Positions 16,228-24,116 of a DNA stretch of 47,500 nucleotides are shown here, piece by piece. The notes beneath the pieces are model-generated. The model made no database searches and had not been told where the DNA came from. It saw only the letters and a list, made by a program, of their open reading frames with translations. Origin of the DNA: Flavobacteriales bacterium. GTDB lineage: Bacteria; Bacteroidota; Bacteroidia; UBA10329. The DNA is taken from positions 1-47,500 of the forward strand of contig JACJZP010000015.1 in assembly GCA_020635535.1 (NCBI GenBank), given 5' to 3'. Within the stretch, counting starts at the first letter, position 1. The number at the start of each line of letters is the position of its first letter. The translations under genes were made by a program, and so were the position numbers.

Positions 16228-16805
16228 GAGTGATCGGAATAACTGGTGGTATAGGTAGCGGCAAGACCACAACCTGCAAGATATTCGAGCAGCTGGGCGT
16301 ACCTGTTTACTATGCAGATGTTCGCGCCAAGGAACTAATGACGCAGGAGCCATTGCGGTCAAAGATCATTCAAGCGTTTGGGGAGAACGCTTACCTGAAC
16401 GGGCAACTGAATCGCACCTATTTGGCAAAGGAGGTTTTCAATTCAAAGGAGAAATTGTCCGTGTTAAACGGCATAGTTCATCCCGCAGTTGGAGATGATT
16501 TTGATGAGTGGCTTGAACGCCAAAAGGCTGCCGACTATGTTCTGAAAGAAGCCGCAATTCTATTCGAAAGCGGTGCTTACCATGCGGTTGATTTTACCGT
16601 ACTGGTAATTGCTCCAGAAGATGTTAGAATTGACCGAGTTGTAAAGCGTGATGGCATCTCTCGTGAAGATGTGATGAAACGGATGAAGAATCAGTGGACA
16701 CAGGAACGCAAGGCCAAACTTGCCGACCACATCGTCAACAATGACGGCAGTAAAATGTTGATTCCTCAGGTATTGGAGCTGCATAAGAAGTTTAGCAAGA
16801 AGTGA
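16224..16805 (+). CDS. coaE: Dephospho-CoA kinase
   Basis: This 193-residue P-loop kinase catalyses the last step of CoA synthesis, ATP-dependent 3'-phosphorylation of dephospho-CoA. The P-loop GGIGSGKT (8-15) is at the N-terminus. The CoA-binding D32 region (YYADVRAKEL), the LVHP-type segment GIVHPAV, and the lid (RVVKRDGISREDVMKRMKNQ) are all present. The length is normal. It starts inside the ybbR-like stop and its own stop overlaps the GTG of the next gene. Confidence 0.95.
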   Translation: MRVIGITGGIGSGKTTTCKIFEQLGVPVYYADVRAKELMTQEPLRSKIIQAFGENAYLNGQLNRTYLAKEVFNSKEKLSVLNGIVHPAVGDDFDEWLERQKAADYVLKEAAILFESGAYHAVDFTVLVIAPEDVRIDRVVKRDGISREDVMKRMKNQWTQERKAKLADHIVNNDGSKMLIPQVLELHKKFSKK

Positions 16806-18313
16806 AAGTCCTTACAGCACAACAGATTCGCGAACTCGATAGGTTCACCATAGAGAACGAACCGATAAGTTCGGTTGACCTTATGGAGCGCGCAGCCACT
16901 TATGGTTTCTATGCCATGGATGGGCTGGTGGAGCATTTTTCATCATCCTTAGTTTACGTTTGCGGAAAAGGAAACAATGGTGGAGATGGCCTTGTTATGG
17001 CTCGGCTTGATGTGGAAGAAGGTTGGGATGTGACTGTGATCGTCTTAGAGCATATGGAAGAAGGTTCTGCCGATTTTGCAAAGAACCTCTATCGGCTTTC
17101 AGATGAAACAGATGTGGAGGTTGTTCATGTCCGTTCGATGAAAGAATTTCCGGAGATAGATCCTGATGCGGTTATCATCGATGCCATTCTTGGAACCGGA
17201 CTATCGCGGCCACTGGAAGGTCTGCTTGCAGACGCAGTACACCACATCAACTCTTTAGAGAACCATGTGGTGAGCATAGATATTCCAACGGGTCTGTTTG
17301 CCGAAGACAACGCCAACAACAATCTGGAAAGGGTCATCCGAGCGGATAACACCATTACATTCCATTGCCCCAAATTGAGTTTTCTGATACCTGAAACGGG
17401 CAATCTGGTCGGTGATTTCAAGGTGGTTGACATTGGATTGATGGCGAAGGAAATGAACCCCGTCAGTCCGTACGAGTATTTAGATGGCGAGGAATTGAAA
17501 AAGTTCCATAGGCAACGACCCAAATTCTCACACAAAGGAACTTTTGGCCATGCGCTGCTATTGGCTGGTTCGAAAGGAAAAATGGGTGCAGCCCAATTGG
17601 CCACCAAGGCATGCCTGCGTTCTGGCGTGGGTCTGGTTACCGCCCATCTCCCATCATGTGGTATGGATATTATGCAGGTTGGAGTTCCTGAGGTGATGTG
17701 TTCAGCAGATTCCAATGAGAATCTTCTGACCGAACTCCCCAAACTTGAGGGTTTCAGTGCGATTGGAATAGGTCCTGGAATTGGCACAGACAAAGACACG
17801 GCCAATGTGCTGAAGCGGCTACTTCAAGATGCCAAGGTCAAATTGGTTATAGACGCAGATGGGCTGAACATTCTATCTGAAAACAGAACATGGCTCTCTT
17901 TTTTGCCGAAGGGAACCATACTTACGCCTCACCCCAAGGAGTTTGAACGATTGGCTGGAAAATGGGAAAACTCATTCGAGCGATTGAAACTTCAGCAGGA
18001 ATTTTCGGCAAAATACGGTGCGGTAGTGGTCTTCAAAGGCGCGCATACTACCATTACAACTCCTGCCGGACAGACCTTTTTCAACTCAACCGGTAATGCC
18101 GGAATGGCAACTGCTGGCAGCGGTGATGTTCTCACTGGAATTATTCTCGGATTACTGGCTCAAGGTTATGCTCCAGAAATAGCTGCTGTTATGGGGGTTT
18201 GGCTGCATGGTGCAGCGGGAGATGCGGCATTGGCTTCACAAACTTCTGAAGCTCTGATTGCATCAGATATAATCTCAAATTTGAATTCCGCCTTTCGGGA
18301 GTTGGCTATTTGA
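16802..18313 (+). CDS. nnrDE: Bifunctional NAD(P)H-hydrate epimerase / ADP-dependent dehydratase
   Basis: This 503-residue fusion repairs damaged NADH and NADPH hydrates. The N-terminal YjeF_N epimerase domain (1-~210) carries GKGNNGGDGLV near 55-65 and AILGTG near 124-129. The C-terminal ribokinase-like dehydratase (~225-500) carries KGTFGHALLLAGS near 242-254, TPHPKEFERL, and the nucleotide and catalytic loop GNAGMATAGSGDVLTG near the end. The start is GTG at 16802, overlapping the coaE stop. The stop overlaps the end of the convergent metalloprotease gene by 8 bases. Confidence 0.94.
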   Translation: MKVLTAQQIRELDRFTIENEPISSVDLMERAATYGFYAMDGLVEHFSSSLVYVCGKGNNGGDGLVMARLDVEEGWDVTVIVLEHMEEGSADFAKNLYRLSDETDVEVVHVRSMKEFPEIDPDAVIIDAILGTGLSRPLEGLLADAVHHINSLENHVVSIDIPTGLFAEDNANNNLERVIRADNTITFHCPKLSFLIPETGNLVGDFKVVDIGLMAKEMNPVSPYEYLDGEELKKFHRQRPKFSHKGTFGHALLLAGSKGKMGAAQLATKACLRSGVGLVTAHLPSCGMDIMQVGVPEVMCSADSNENLLTELPKLEGFSAIGIGPGIGTDKDTANVLKRLLQDAKVKLVIDADGLNILSENRTWLSFLPKGTILTPHPKEFERLAGKWENSFERLKLQQEFSAKYGAVVVFKGAHTTITTPAGQTFFNSTGNAGMATAGSGDVLTGIILGLLAQGYAPEIAAVMGVWLHGAAGDAALASQTSEALIASDIISNLNSAFRELAI

Positions 18314-19673
18314 TGACCAATTTCTCGTTGAAGAGTTCATCTTTAGTGGATCCCACCACGATATACATTCCGGGCGTTAGATTGTGGTATGGGTCTATGG
18401 CCGTTACAGGACCAGGACCATGATTCAGAATCACTTTCGAGTAAGATTGGCGCCCCATCATATCGTAAACAATAACAAGAATCTCATTCGCATCCACCTG
18501 ACCAATGTCCACCTTCACAGCACTGGATGAAAAGGCTGGATTCGGGTACAGTCCAGAGGTTACCTGAACGGGTGAGCCCTCCGTAAAACCTTCCTCAATT
18601 GCGGTTGCAATGCTATAGTTAACCGTATAACCGAGCTTTTCCATAACACGAACTTCATCTTCGTGGAGCATTTTGAATGCGTCTCCATTTGTAAGGGAAG
18701 GATGCATCAGGTATTGGCCATCATCTGAACGTGAATTATCGAAATGATCGATACTTGAGCCATTGAACGGGTCGGGCGAGAAGACAGGAGCAAATTGTCC
18801 TGGATACAATTCAAACCATATCTGGTTGCTGGTTAGAACACCATCATCAGGCTTGTCTACCACTGCTCCAGAACCGGAGCCGTTGACCTCAAAAACGGGA
18901 TTTTTATTTACATCTGCCAAAAACTCATCAAACGAAGTATAGACATCAGCCGATGCAGCCGATGCACCGTTTGCAGTAGAGTAGCTTGTGAACCCCAGCA
19001 CATGGAGAATCTCGTGTAGAGCAATGGTGTAGAAATCGTATTGCGAAGAATTTGGTAATGAGGAAACGCCATAGTGGTAGTCCAGATTCGAGTGAAAGTT
19101 GAACTGCATATATGCATCAGGGTAAGGACCGTATGGGTCATTTCCTGTGGTAAGATGAACACTGGTAAATGGCTCGTTGAACCCTTTGGAGCCAAAGTAA
19201 TATGCCGCAGAGTACGCAAACGGGTTGCTTATCGGATTGCCAGAGAATGATTCGCGAATTTCAATATCTGCTGTTCCAACATCTTCAATTACTGACGCGA
19301 AGTATTCAAAGGCGGCTTCCAATGTGCCCCTTCTCAAGGCTCCCAAGTTAGGGTCATCAAAACCAATTCCTGTTCCATTAACCTGATCCAGATAAGTAAG
19401 GTTGAATGTTGGTCCACCATCGCGAAGACCCCTCGATTCAGGCTTGGATACAGACTTTCCCCAACCGTTGGAGCTTATCTCTTCCGCTGCCAACCGAAAG
19501 ACATCATGTATTGGAATTGGTTCGCCATTCAGGTCTACCGCTACTTGTTCATCGTTGATATTTCGGAGATAGATGGCTCCGTCTTCAGCATGCGGGTCAT
19601 CGAACATCATCTCTTGTCCGTAGCTGATGGACCAGATAGCAAGGAATGATATGAAAACTACAACACGGAGCAT
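18306..19673 (-). CDS. Secreted zinc metalloprotease with T9SS sorting domain
   Basis: This is 455 residues from the ATG at 19673; a GTG three codons upstream is less likely. A signal peptide covers about 1-20 (ends SYGQ). The catalytic domain centres on HEILHVLGF (H220, E221, H224), the HExxHxxG zincin motif. YLMHPSLTNG further on is a candidate Met-turn of metzincins. The third zinc ligand after the glycine is not an obvious His or Asp, so the exact subfamily is open. The C-terminus (~380-455, GLYPNPAFSSSAVKVDI to ELFNEKLVIK) is a T9SS type A sorting domain. It is probably a surface or released protease. Confidence 0.85.
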   Translation of the reverse strand: MLRVVVFISFLAIWSISYGQEMMFDDPHAEDGAIYLRNINDEQVAVDLNGEPIPIHDVFRLAAEEISSNGWGKSVSKPESRGLRDGGPTFNLTYLDQVNGTGIGFDDPNLGALRRGTLEAAFEYFASVIEDVGTADIEIRESFSGNPISNPFAYSAAYYFGSKGFNEPFTSVHLTTGNDPYGPYPDAYMQFNFHSNLDYHYGVSSLPNSSQYDFYTIALHEILHVLGFTSYSTANGASAASADVYTSFDEFLADVNKNPVFEVNGSGSGAVVDKPDDGVLTSNQIWFELYPGQFAPVFSPDPFNGSSIDHFDNSRSDDGQYLMHPSLTNGDAFKMLHEDEVRVMEKLGYTVNYSIATAIEEGFTEGSPVQVTSGLYPNPAFSSSAVKVDIGQVDANEILVIVYDMMGRQSYSKVILNHGPGPVTAIDPYHNLTPGMYIVVGSTKDELFNEKLVIK

Positions 19674-19792
19674 AAACTGCACGTTTATACAGTAGTACCC
19701 CTAATCTTATCAAAGGATACGATTATTCGACCACGGCACAGGTGGTTTTCGATAAGCATAAAGGAATTTCGGATGTATCGGTAAACGACCGT

Positions 19793-20410
19793 TCAGAGTT
19801 CGTCAACCGGGCCTGCTCCTTGGCGAAGTACTACTACCTCATTATCGGTGCAGTCAAGAATAGTAGAACCCTCAATGCCTCCGTATCCTCCATCTATAAC
19901 CATGTCAACCTGATTTTCAAACCGTTCGTAAATGAGACTCGGGTCAGTGGTGTATTCAATGATCTCGTCAGGGTCATGAACGGACGCTGTCATAATGGGG
20001 TTCCCCAATTGACGCACAATTTCCAATGGGATGTTGTTGTTCGGTATTCTGATACCTACGGTGCGTTTTTTACTTTGGAACAGCTTCGGAACATTGTTCG
20101 TTGCATTCAAGATGAACGTGTAAGGTCCGGGCAGAACACGCTTCATAAGTTTGAACGTTGCGTTGTCAATCTGCGAGCAGTAGTCGGAAATATGGCTCAG
20201 ATCATGGCAAATGAAAGAGAACTGCGCCCTGTCTGGACGAATGTTTCTGATCTTGCAGATGCGTTCAACAGCTTTCCGATTGTTGATGTCGCAACCTATT
20301 CCATAGACCGTATCAGTAGGATATATGATAACCCCACCTTTTTGGAGACAATCAACTACTTGTTGAATGGCCTTTGGATTCGGGTTCTCCTCGTAGATAC
20401 GGATAAGCAT
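19793..20410 (-). CDS. YciO/Sua5/YrdC family protein (threonylcarbamoyl-AMP synthase-like)
   Basis: This 205-residue single-domain member has the family signatures PTDTVYGIGCD (near residues 31-41), KIRNIRPDRAQFSFICHDL near 53-71, LPGPYTFIL near 93-101, and VGIRIPNN near 117-124. Sua5/YrdC enzymes make threonylcarbamoyl-adenylate for the t6A37 modification of tRNA. The YciO subgroup, which this resembles by length and the FSFICHDLS segment, has weaker or different activity, so the precise reaction is uncertain. It starts 5 bases after the transaldolase stop and is probably co-transcribed with it. Confidence 0.88.
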   Translation of the reverse strand: MLIRIYEENPNPKAIQQVVDCLQKGGVIIYPTDTVYGIGCDINNRKAVERICKIRNIRPDRAQFSFICHDLSHISDYCSQIDNATFKLMKRVLPGPYTFILNATNNVPKLFQSKKRTVGIRIPNNNIPLEIVRQLGNPIMTASVHDPDEIIEYTTDPSLIYERFENQVDMVIDGGYGGIEGSTILDCTDNEVVVLRQGAGPVDEL

Positions 20411-20415
20411 GGTGC

Positions 20416-21069
20416 CTACTTGTTGGCTTCAAAATCGGCCAAGAACTTGGCAAGACCGATATCTGTAAGCGGGTGATTCAACAGACCCAGAATAGGTCCA
20501 AGAGGGCAGGTGGCCACATCGGCACCTGCTTCAGCACATCTTACAATATGCATAGTATGGCGTATGCTGGCAGCAAGTATCTGCGTGTCGAACATGTAAT
20601 TGTCATAGATCAACCGTATCTGCTCGATCAACTCCAGACCATCTGAGCTGTTATCGTCCAATCTGCCCAAGAATGGCGAAACGTATGTTGCGCCTGCTTT
20701 CGCTGCAAGTAGCGCTTGACCTGCACTGAAAACCAACGTGCAGTTGGTCTTTATTCCCTTGTCACTGAAATATTTGATGGCTTTGATGCCGTCCTTTATC
20801 ATCGGCACTTTCACAACAATCTGTGGGTGAAGTTTAGCCAACGCTTCACCTTCTTTTATGATTCCAGCAAAGTCGGTTGAAATGACCTCAGCGCTTACAT
20901 CACCATCCACAATATTGCAGATGTCGATGTAGTGTTGCTTTACACGGGCATCGCCATGAATTCCTTCCTTGGCCATTAGCGAAGGATTTGTGGTTACTCC
21001 ATCAAGAACCCCAAGGTCCTGTGCTTCTTTTATCTGGTCGAGGTTTGCGGTGTCTATGAAGAATTTCAT
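20416..21069 (-). CDS. Transaldolase / fructose-6-phosphate aldolase family enzyme
   Basis: This is a 217-residue short (TalC/FSA-type) class I aldolase. It starts KFFIDTANLDQIKEAQDLG, has DGVTTNPSL near 23-31, the Schiff-base lysine K87 in VVKVPM, NCTLVFSAGQALLAAKAGA near 115-133, SPFLGRLDD near 137-145 and the C-terminal LGPILGLLNHPLTD segment. The short form can be a true transaldolase of the pentose phosphate pathway or a fructose-6-phosphate aldolase; sequence alone does not decide. It is the first gene of a two-gene unit with the YciO protein. Confidence 0.93.
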   Translation of the reverse strand: MKFFIDTANLDQIKEAQDLGVLDGVTTNPSLMAKEGIHGDARVKQHYIDICNIVDGDVSAEVISTDFAGIIKEGEALAKLHPQIVVKVPMIKDGIKAIKYFSDKGIKTNCTLVFSAGQALLAAKAGATYVSPFLGRLDDNSSDGLELIEQIRLIYDNYMFDTQILAASIRHTMHIVRCAEAGADVATCPLGPILGLLNHPLTDIGLAKFLADFEANK

Positions 21070-21088
21070 GGTCAGAATTTGTTTGTTG

Positions 21089-21119
21089 CAAAGGTGCCCA
21101 AGTTGAGATGGTCAGGCAA
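21089..21119 (-). promoter_or_regulatory. Putative promoter of the transaldolase-yciO unit
   Basis: On the minus strand TTG (21117-21119), 20 bases and CACCTTTG (21089-21096; one change from TAnnTTTG) precede the ATG at 21069 by 19 bases. Confidence 0.4.
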
Positions 21120-21176
21120 GTCTGATGTTCAAAAGAAATGAACACGTTTTACAATCTGTACGGAACAAATGGGCAC

Positions 21177-21280
21177 AAAAAAGGGGCAAGCTACCTATGT
21201 CGCACCGCTACAACCACCTACCCTTGCTGCATTCCTGCCCTGGGGGATTCAGTAGGAGCTGGTCGCACAGGACTTACCCC
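21177..21280 (-). ncRNA. ffs: Signal recognition particle RNA (small bacterial, 4.5S type)
   Basis: On the minus strand the conserved tip of SRP RNA is present: CCCCAGGGCAGGAATGCAGC followed by AAGGG, which binds Ffh. The molecule closes with GGGGTAAG (5') against CTTGCCCC (3', one G-U), about 98 bases. A run of six T follows at 21177-21182, so the end of the RNA also works as a terminator. A well matched promoter lies just upstream (21285-21314), placing the 5' end near 21280. The 334-base gap between the transaldolase and DUF4199 genes holds this RNA and three promoters. Confidence 0.92.
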
Positions 21281-21284
21281 AGCG

Positions 21285-21314
21285 CAAAGGTAGTAACCTT
21301 CTTTTCTGACGCAA
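21285..21314 (-). promoter_or_regulatory. Promoter of the SRP RNA
   Basis: Minus-strand TTG (21312-21314), a 19-base spacer and TACCTTTG (21285-21292) match the Bacteroidota consensus fully. The box ends 4 bases before the GGGGTAAG that opens the SRP RNA stem, which calibrates start-site spacing in this genome. Confidence 0.65.
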
Positions 21315-21370
21315 CTCTAATGTTGTTGCTAACAAATGTGAAGCTGTACAGGCTACACGCACCATTCAGT

Positions 21371-21378
21371 TATATTTG
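21371..21378 (+). promoter_or_regulatory. Putative -7 box upstream of DUF4199 gene
   Basis: TATATTTG is a full match to TAnnTTTG, 25 bases before the ATG at 21404. No clear TTG at the right distance. Confidence 0.4.
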
Positions 21379-21403
21379 CCTCCAACCATTAACCAAAGGA
21401 ATC

Positions 21404-21925
21404 ATGAAACAACTAATGAATTGGGGAGGTATCCTGGGTCTGGCACTCATCGCTTACTCGCTGGTGCTTTATGCTTTGGGAGCCACAGAATCTCAGGCAG
21501 CTCAGTATGTGAGTTACGGTATTATCGCAGCCGGAATTTTTCTGGCCACCAAGAATAAGCGCGATAAGCAGAATGGTATCATTTCTTATGGTGAGGGTTT
21601 AGGTTATGGGGTAGGTGTAGCCTTTTTTGGTAGCATATTAGTTGCTTTTTATACGTTCATTTTCTTTAGCATGATCGACCCTGAAATGCTGGAGCAGATG
21701 GTGCTTCGTGCTGAGGATCAGATGTATGAGCAGGGTTTGCCAGATGATCAAGTGGAAATGGCCATGGAGATGACCCGTAAATTCATGATGCCTGGACCAA
21801 TGGCGGCCATTGTAGTGCTGAGCTACACATTTGTCGGGTTCATTATTTCGCTGATCACTTCGGCAATTCTCAAAAAAGAAGGCGATCCGTTTGCCTCCGT
21901 ATCTTCTGATTCGGACGATAACTAA
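21404..21925 (+). CDS. DUF4199 membrane protein
   Basis: This 173-residue protein has about four membrane spans: residues 6-23, 30-46, 64-88 and 131-156. The ISYGEGLGYGVGVAFFGSILVAFYTFIF region and the amphipathic segment with DPEMLEQMVLRAEDQMYEQG between spans 3 and 4 are typical of DUF4199 proteins of Bacteroidota. In many genomes such a gene precedes a polyprenyl-phosphate glycosyltransferase, as it does here with a 6-base gap, which hints at a link to envelope glycan or lipid steps. An upstream ATG at 21125 is in frame but runs through the SRP RNA gene, so it is rejected. Function is unknown. Confidence 0.8.
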   Translation: MKQLMNWGGILGLALIAYSLVLYALGATESQAAQYVSYGIIAAGIFLATKNKRDKQNGIISYGEGLGYGVGVAFFGSILVAFYTFIFFSMIDPEMLEQMVLRAEDQMYEQGLPDDQVEMAMEMTRKFMMPGPMAAIVVLSYTFVGFIISLITSAILKKEGDPFASVSSDSDDN

Positions 21926-21931
21926 GAAGCA

Positions 21932-22882
21932 GTGCTGATATCTGTTGTCATCCCACTTTATAATGAGCACGAATCGCTGCCTGAACTTACAAGGTGGATT
22001 GATGATGTGATGCAGAAAAACGGCTTCAACTATGAAGTTGTTTACGTAGATGATGGAAGTACAGATGGGTCGTGGAAAGTAATTGAGGGGCTCAAGGGGC
22101 AATACCCTCAAGTTCGTGCGCTGCGATTCCGGAGAAACTATGGTAAATCTGCTGGTTTGAACCGTGGTTTCGATGCGGCAAAAGGCGATATCGTTATTAC
22201 AATGGATGCCGACCTTCAGGATAGCCCAGATGAGATTCCAGAGTTGGTTCGAATGATCACCGAAGATGGTTTCGACCTTGTCTCGGGATGGAAGAAGAAG
22301 CGATACGATCCCATCACGAAAACCATTCCCACCAAGCTTTACAATTGGGCGGCAAGGAAAATGTCAGGCATCTATTTGCACGACTTTAATTGCGGTTTGA
22401 AGGCCTACAAGCAGGATGTTGTGAAAAGCATTGAGGTGTATGGTGAAATGCATCGTTACATTCCCATTCTTGCCAAATGGGCAGGTTTCACTAAGATTGG
22501 TGAGAAGGTTGTGCAACATCAGGAACGCAAATTCGGGGTCACGAAATTCGGTTTGGAGCGTTTCATAAATGGTCCTCTTGACCTTTTGGTCATCACGTTT
22601 ATGAGTCGTTTCGGAAAACGACCGATGCACTTTTTCGGGGTCTATGGTGTGCTCATGTTCGTGTTGGGAGGTGCTGTTAGTGCTTGGCTCATTGTTCAGA
22701 AAGTACTTGCCATTACCAATGGGCTGAAAGTTCGGGAGGTGACGGAGCAACCGTTGTTCTATCTGGCAATTCTGGCAATGATCATTGGTACACAGTTATT
22801 CATGGCCGGTTTCTTGGCAGAAATGATCTCGCGCTCATCGCACGATAGGAACAACTATCAGATTGCGGAAACAATAGACTGA
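21932..22882 (+). CDS. Family 2 glycosyltransferase, polyprenyl-phosphate type
   Basis: This 316-residue protein starts at GTG 21932, 6 bases after the DUF4199 stop. The GT-A domain has SVVIPLYNEHESLPEL (4-19), VDDGSTDGS (39-47), the metal-binding DAD at 92-94 within MDADLQDSPDEIP, and DLVSGWKKKRYDP near 115-127. Two C-terminal membrane spans (~230-258 and ~275-300) anchor it. This matches the DPM1/GtrB/ArnC group, which load a sugar onto undecaprenyl phosphate. The donor sugar cannot be told. It may supply a lipid-linked sugar for modification of surface glycan or lipid. Confidence 0.9.
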   Translation: MLISVVIPLYNEHESLPELTRWIDDVMQKNGFNYEVVYVDDGSTDGSWKVIEGLKGQYPQVRALRFRRNYGKSAGLNRGFDAAKGDIVITMDADLQDSPDEIPELVRMITEDGFDLVSGWKKKRYDPITKTIPTKLYNWAARKMSGIYLHDFNCGLKAYKQDVVKSIEVYGEMHRYIPILAKWAGFTKIGEKVVQHQERKFGVTKFGLERFINGPLDLLVITFMSRFGKRPMHFFGVYGVLMFVLGGAVSAWLIVQKVLAITNGLKVREVTEQPLFYLAILAMIIGTQLFMAGFLAEMISRSSHDRNNYQIAETID

Positions 22883-22883
22883 A

Positions 22884-24032
22884 TTGGCTGCAAGTAAGAA
22901 GTGCGTGATCATCGGTCCTGCGTTTCCTCTGCGCGGAGGAATCGCGCAACTCAATGAATCGCTTTCGCAAGAATTTACGCGGCAAGGAATTGAGAATGCG
23001 ATTTTCTCATTCTACCTACAATACCCATCGTTCTTGTTCCCAGGAACAACTCAAGAAGAAGCCTCGGATCGAAAAGGTCCGGAAGGCGTGAAAATCCTAC
23101 CGACCATAAGCTCCATAAATCCTATCAGTTGGTGGCTTACCGTTAGACAGATAAAGCGTTTCAATCCCGATTTTGTGGTTGTTCGATTCTGGTTGCCATT
23201 CATGGGCCCGTGTTTGGGAACGATCTGTAAGTGGCTGAAGAGTTCGCTCGGTGTTCCCGTAATTGGAATTCTAGATAATGTGATTCCTCATGAAAAAAGG
23301 CCGTTTGATAAAGCTTTTACAAAATATGTGCTGAATAACTGTGATGCATACGTTGGAATGTCATCTACGGTGATGAATGACCTGAAAGATTTCGATTCGG
23401 AAAAACCACGCAAGCTGCTCTACCATCCCGTTTACGATCATTTTGGGGAGAAGGTCGAAAAGTCTTTTGCTCGCAAGCACCTTGGAATTCCAGAGAATGC
23501 CAAGGTCATTCTGTTCTTCGGAATCATCCGCAAGTACAAAGGATTGAAGCTGCTCCTAAAAGCGATTTCCAAAATGGAGGACAAGGAGAATCTACGTTTG
23601 GTGATTGCTGGAGAGTTCTACGAGGACCGAGCTATTTACACACGATTGATTGACAAGTTGAAGCTGTCGCAACACGTCACGGTGAATGCCGGTTTTGTGG
23701 ACAAATACAAAGTGAAATTCTACTTCTGTGCGGCTGATATTGTGGCTCAACCCTACCTGAGTGCCACGCAAAGCGGAGTTACTCAGATCGCGTATCATTT
23801 CGAAACACCAATGCTCGTCACCAATGTTGGTGGTCTTCCCGAGATGGTTCCAGATGGCAAAGTTGGTTACGTTACCGAACCTACTCCAGAGTCCGTGGCT
23901 GAAGGGATTTCAACGTTTTTCAAGGAGAAAAAGTCAGATGAATTCATCACGAATATCAAAGAAGAGAAGAAACGGTTCTCTTGGGACTTTTTTGCTTCCG
24001 AGATTCAGGCTTTGGCCAATCAGGTAAAGTAA
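22884..24032 (+). CDS. Family 4 glycosyltransferase
   Basis: This 382-residue GT-B protein starts at TTG 22884, one base after the previous stop; no ATG lies near, and a GTG seven codons in is the only alternative. The N-terminal donor-side loop is GPAFPLRGGIAQLNESL (11-27). The C-terminal domain has VILFFGIIRKYKGLKLLLKA, then AADIVAQPYLSATQSGVTQ and the E-rich nucleotide-sugar site ETPMLVTNVGGLPEMV with G-V-G-Y following. No signal or membrane span is seen, so it is cytoplasmic or membrane-associated. Acceptor and donor are unknown. The 84-base gap after it contains a promoter for the sugar operon. Confidence 0.88.
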   Translation: MAASKKCVIIGPAFPLRGGIAQLNESLSQEFTRQGIENAIFSFYLQYPSFLFPGTTQEEASDRKGPEGVKILPTISSINPISWWLTVRQIKRFNPDFVVVRFWLPFMGPCLGTICKWLKSSLGVPVIGILDNVIPHEKRPFDKAFTKYVLNNCDAYVGMSSTVMNDLKDFDSEKPRKLLYHPVYDHFGEKVEKSFARKHLGIPENAKVILFFGIIRKYKGLKLLLKAISKMEDKENLRLVIAGEFYEDRAIYTRLIDKLKLSQHVTVNAGFVDKYKVKFYFCAADIVAQPYLSATQSGVTQIAYHFETPMLVTNVGGLPEMVPDGKVGYVTEPTPESVAEGISTFFKEKKSDEFITNIKEEKKRFSWDFFASEIQALANQVK

Positions 24033-24098
24033 CTTTCTACACACTCCTAACGCTTATCGCTTAGTACAATTTACGTGTTTCTCGGGGTCTTATTTAGC

Positions 24099-24106
24099 TA
24101 TATTTG
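24099..24106 (+). promoter_or_regulatory. Putative -7 box of the nine-gene nucleotide-sugar operon
   Basis: TATATTTG, a full match to TAnnTTTG, lies 10 bases before the ATG at 24117. No TTG at standard distance is seen. If used, the leader would be only a few bases. Confidence 0.45.
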
Positions 24107-24116
24107 CCGCCTCTGA

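Noticed and set aside
17125..17805. A 226-codon minus-strand frame
   Set aside because: It lies inside the nnrD/E fusion, whose motifs are complete on the plus strand.
19742..20476. A 244-codon plus-strand frame
   Set aside because: It lies over the YciO/Sua5 protein, whose family motifs are plain on the minus strand; the plus translation shows no family signs.
21125..21403. Longer N-terminus for the DUF4199 protein
   Set aside because: It would translate through the SRP RNA and its promoter; the ATG at 21404 starts the first membrane span properly and has a promoter box upstream.
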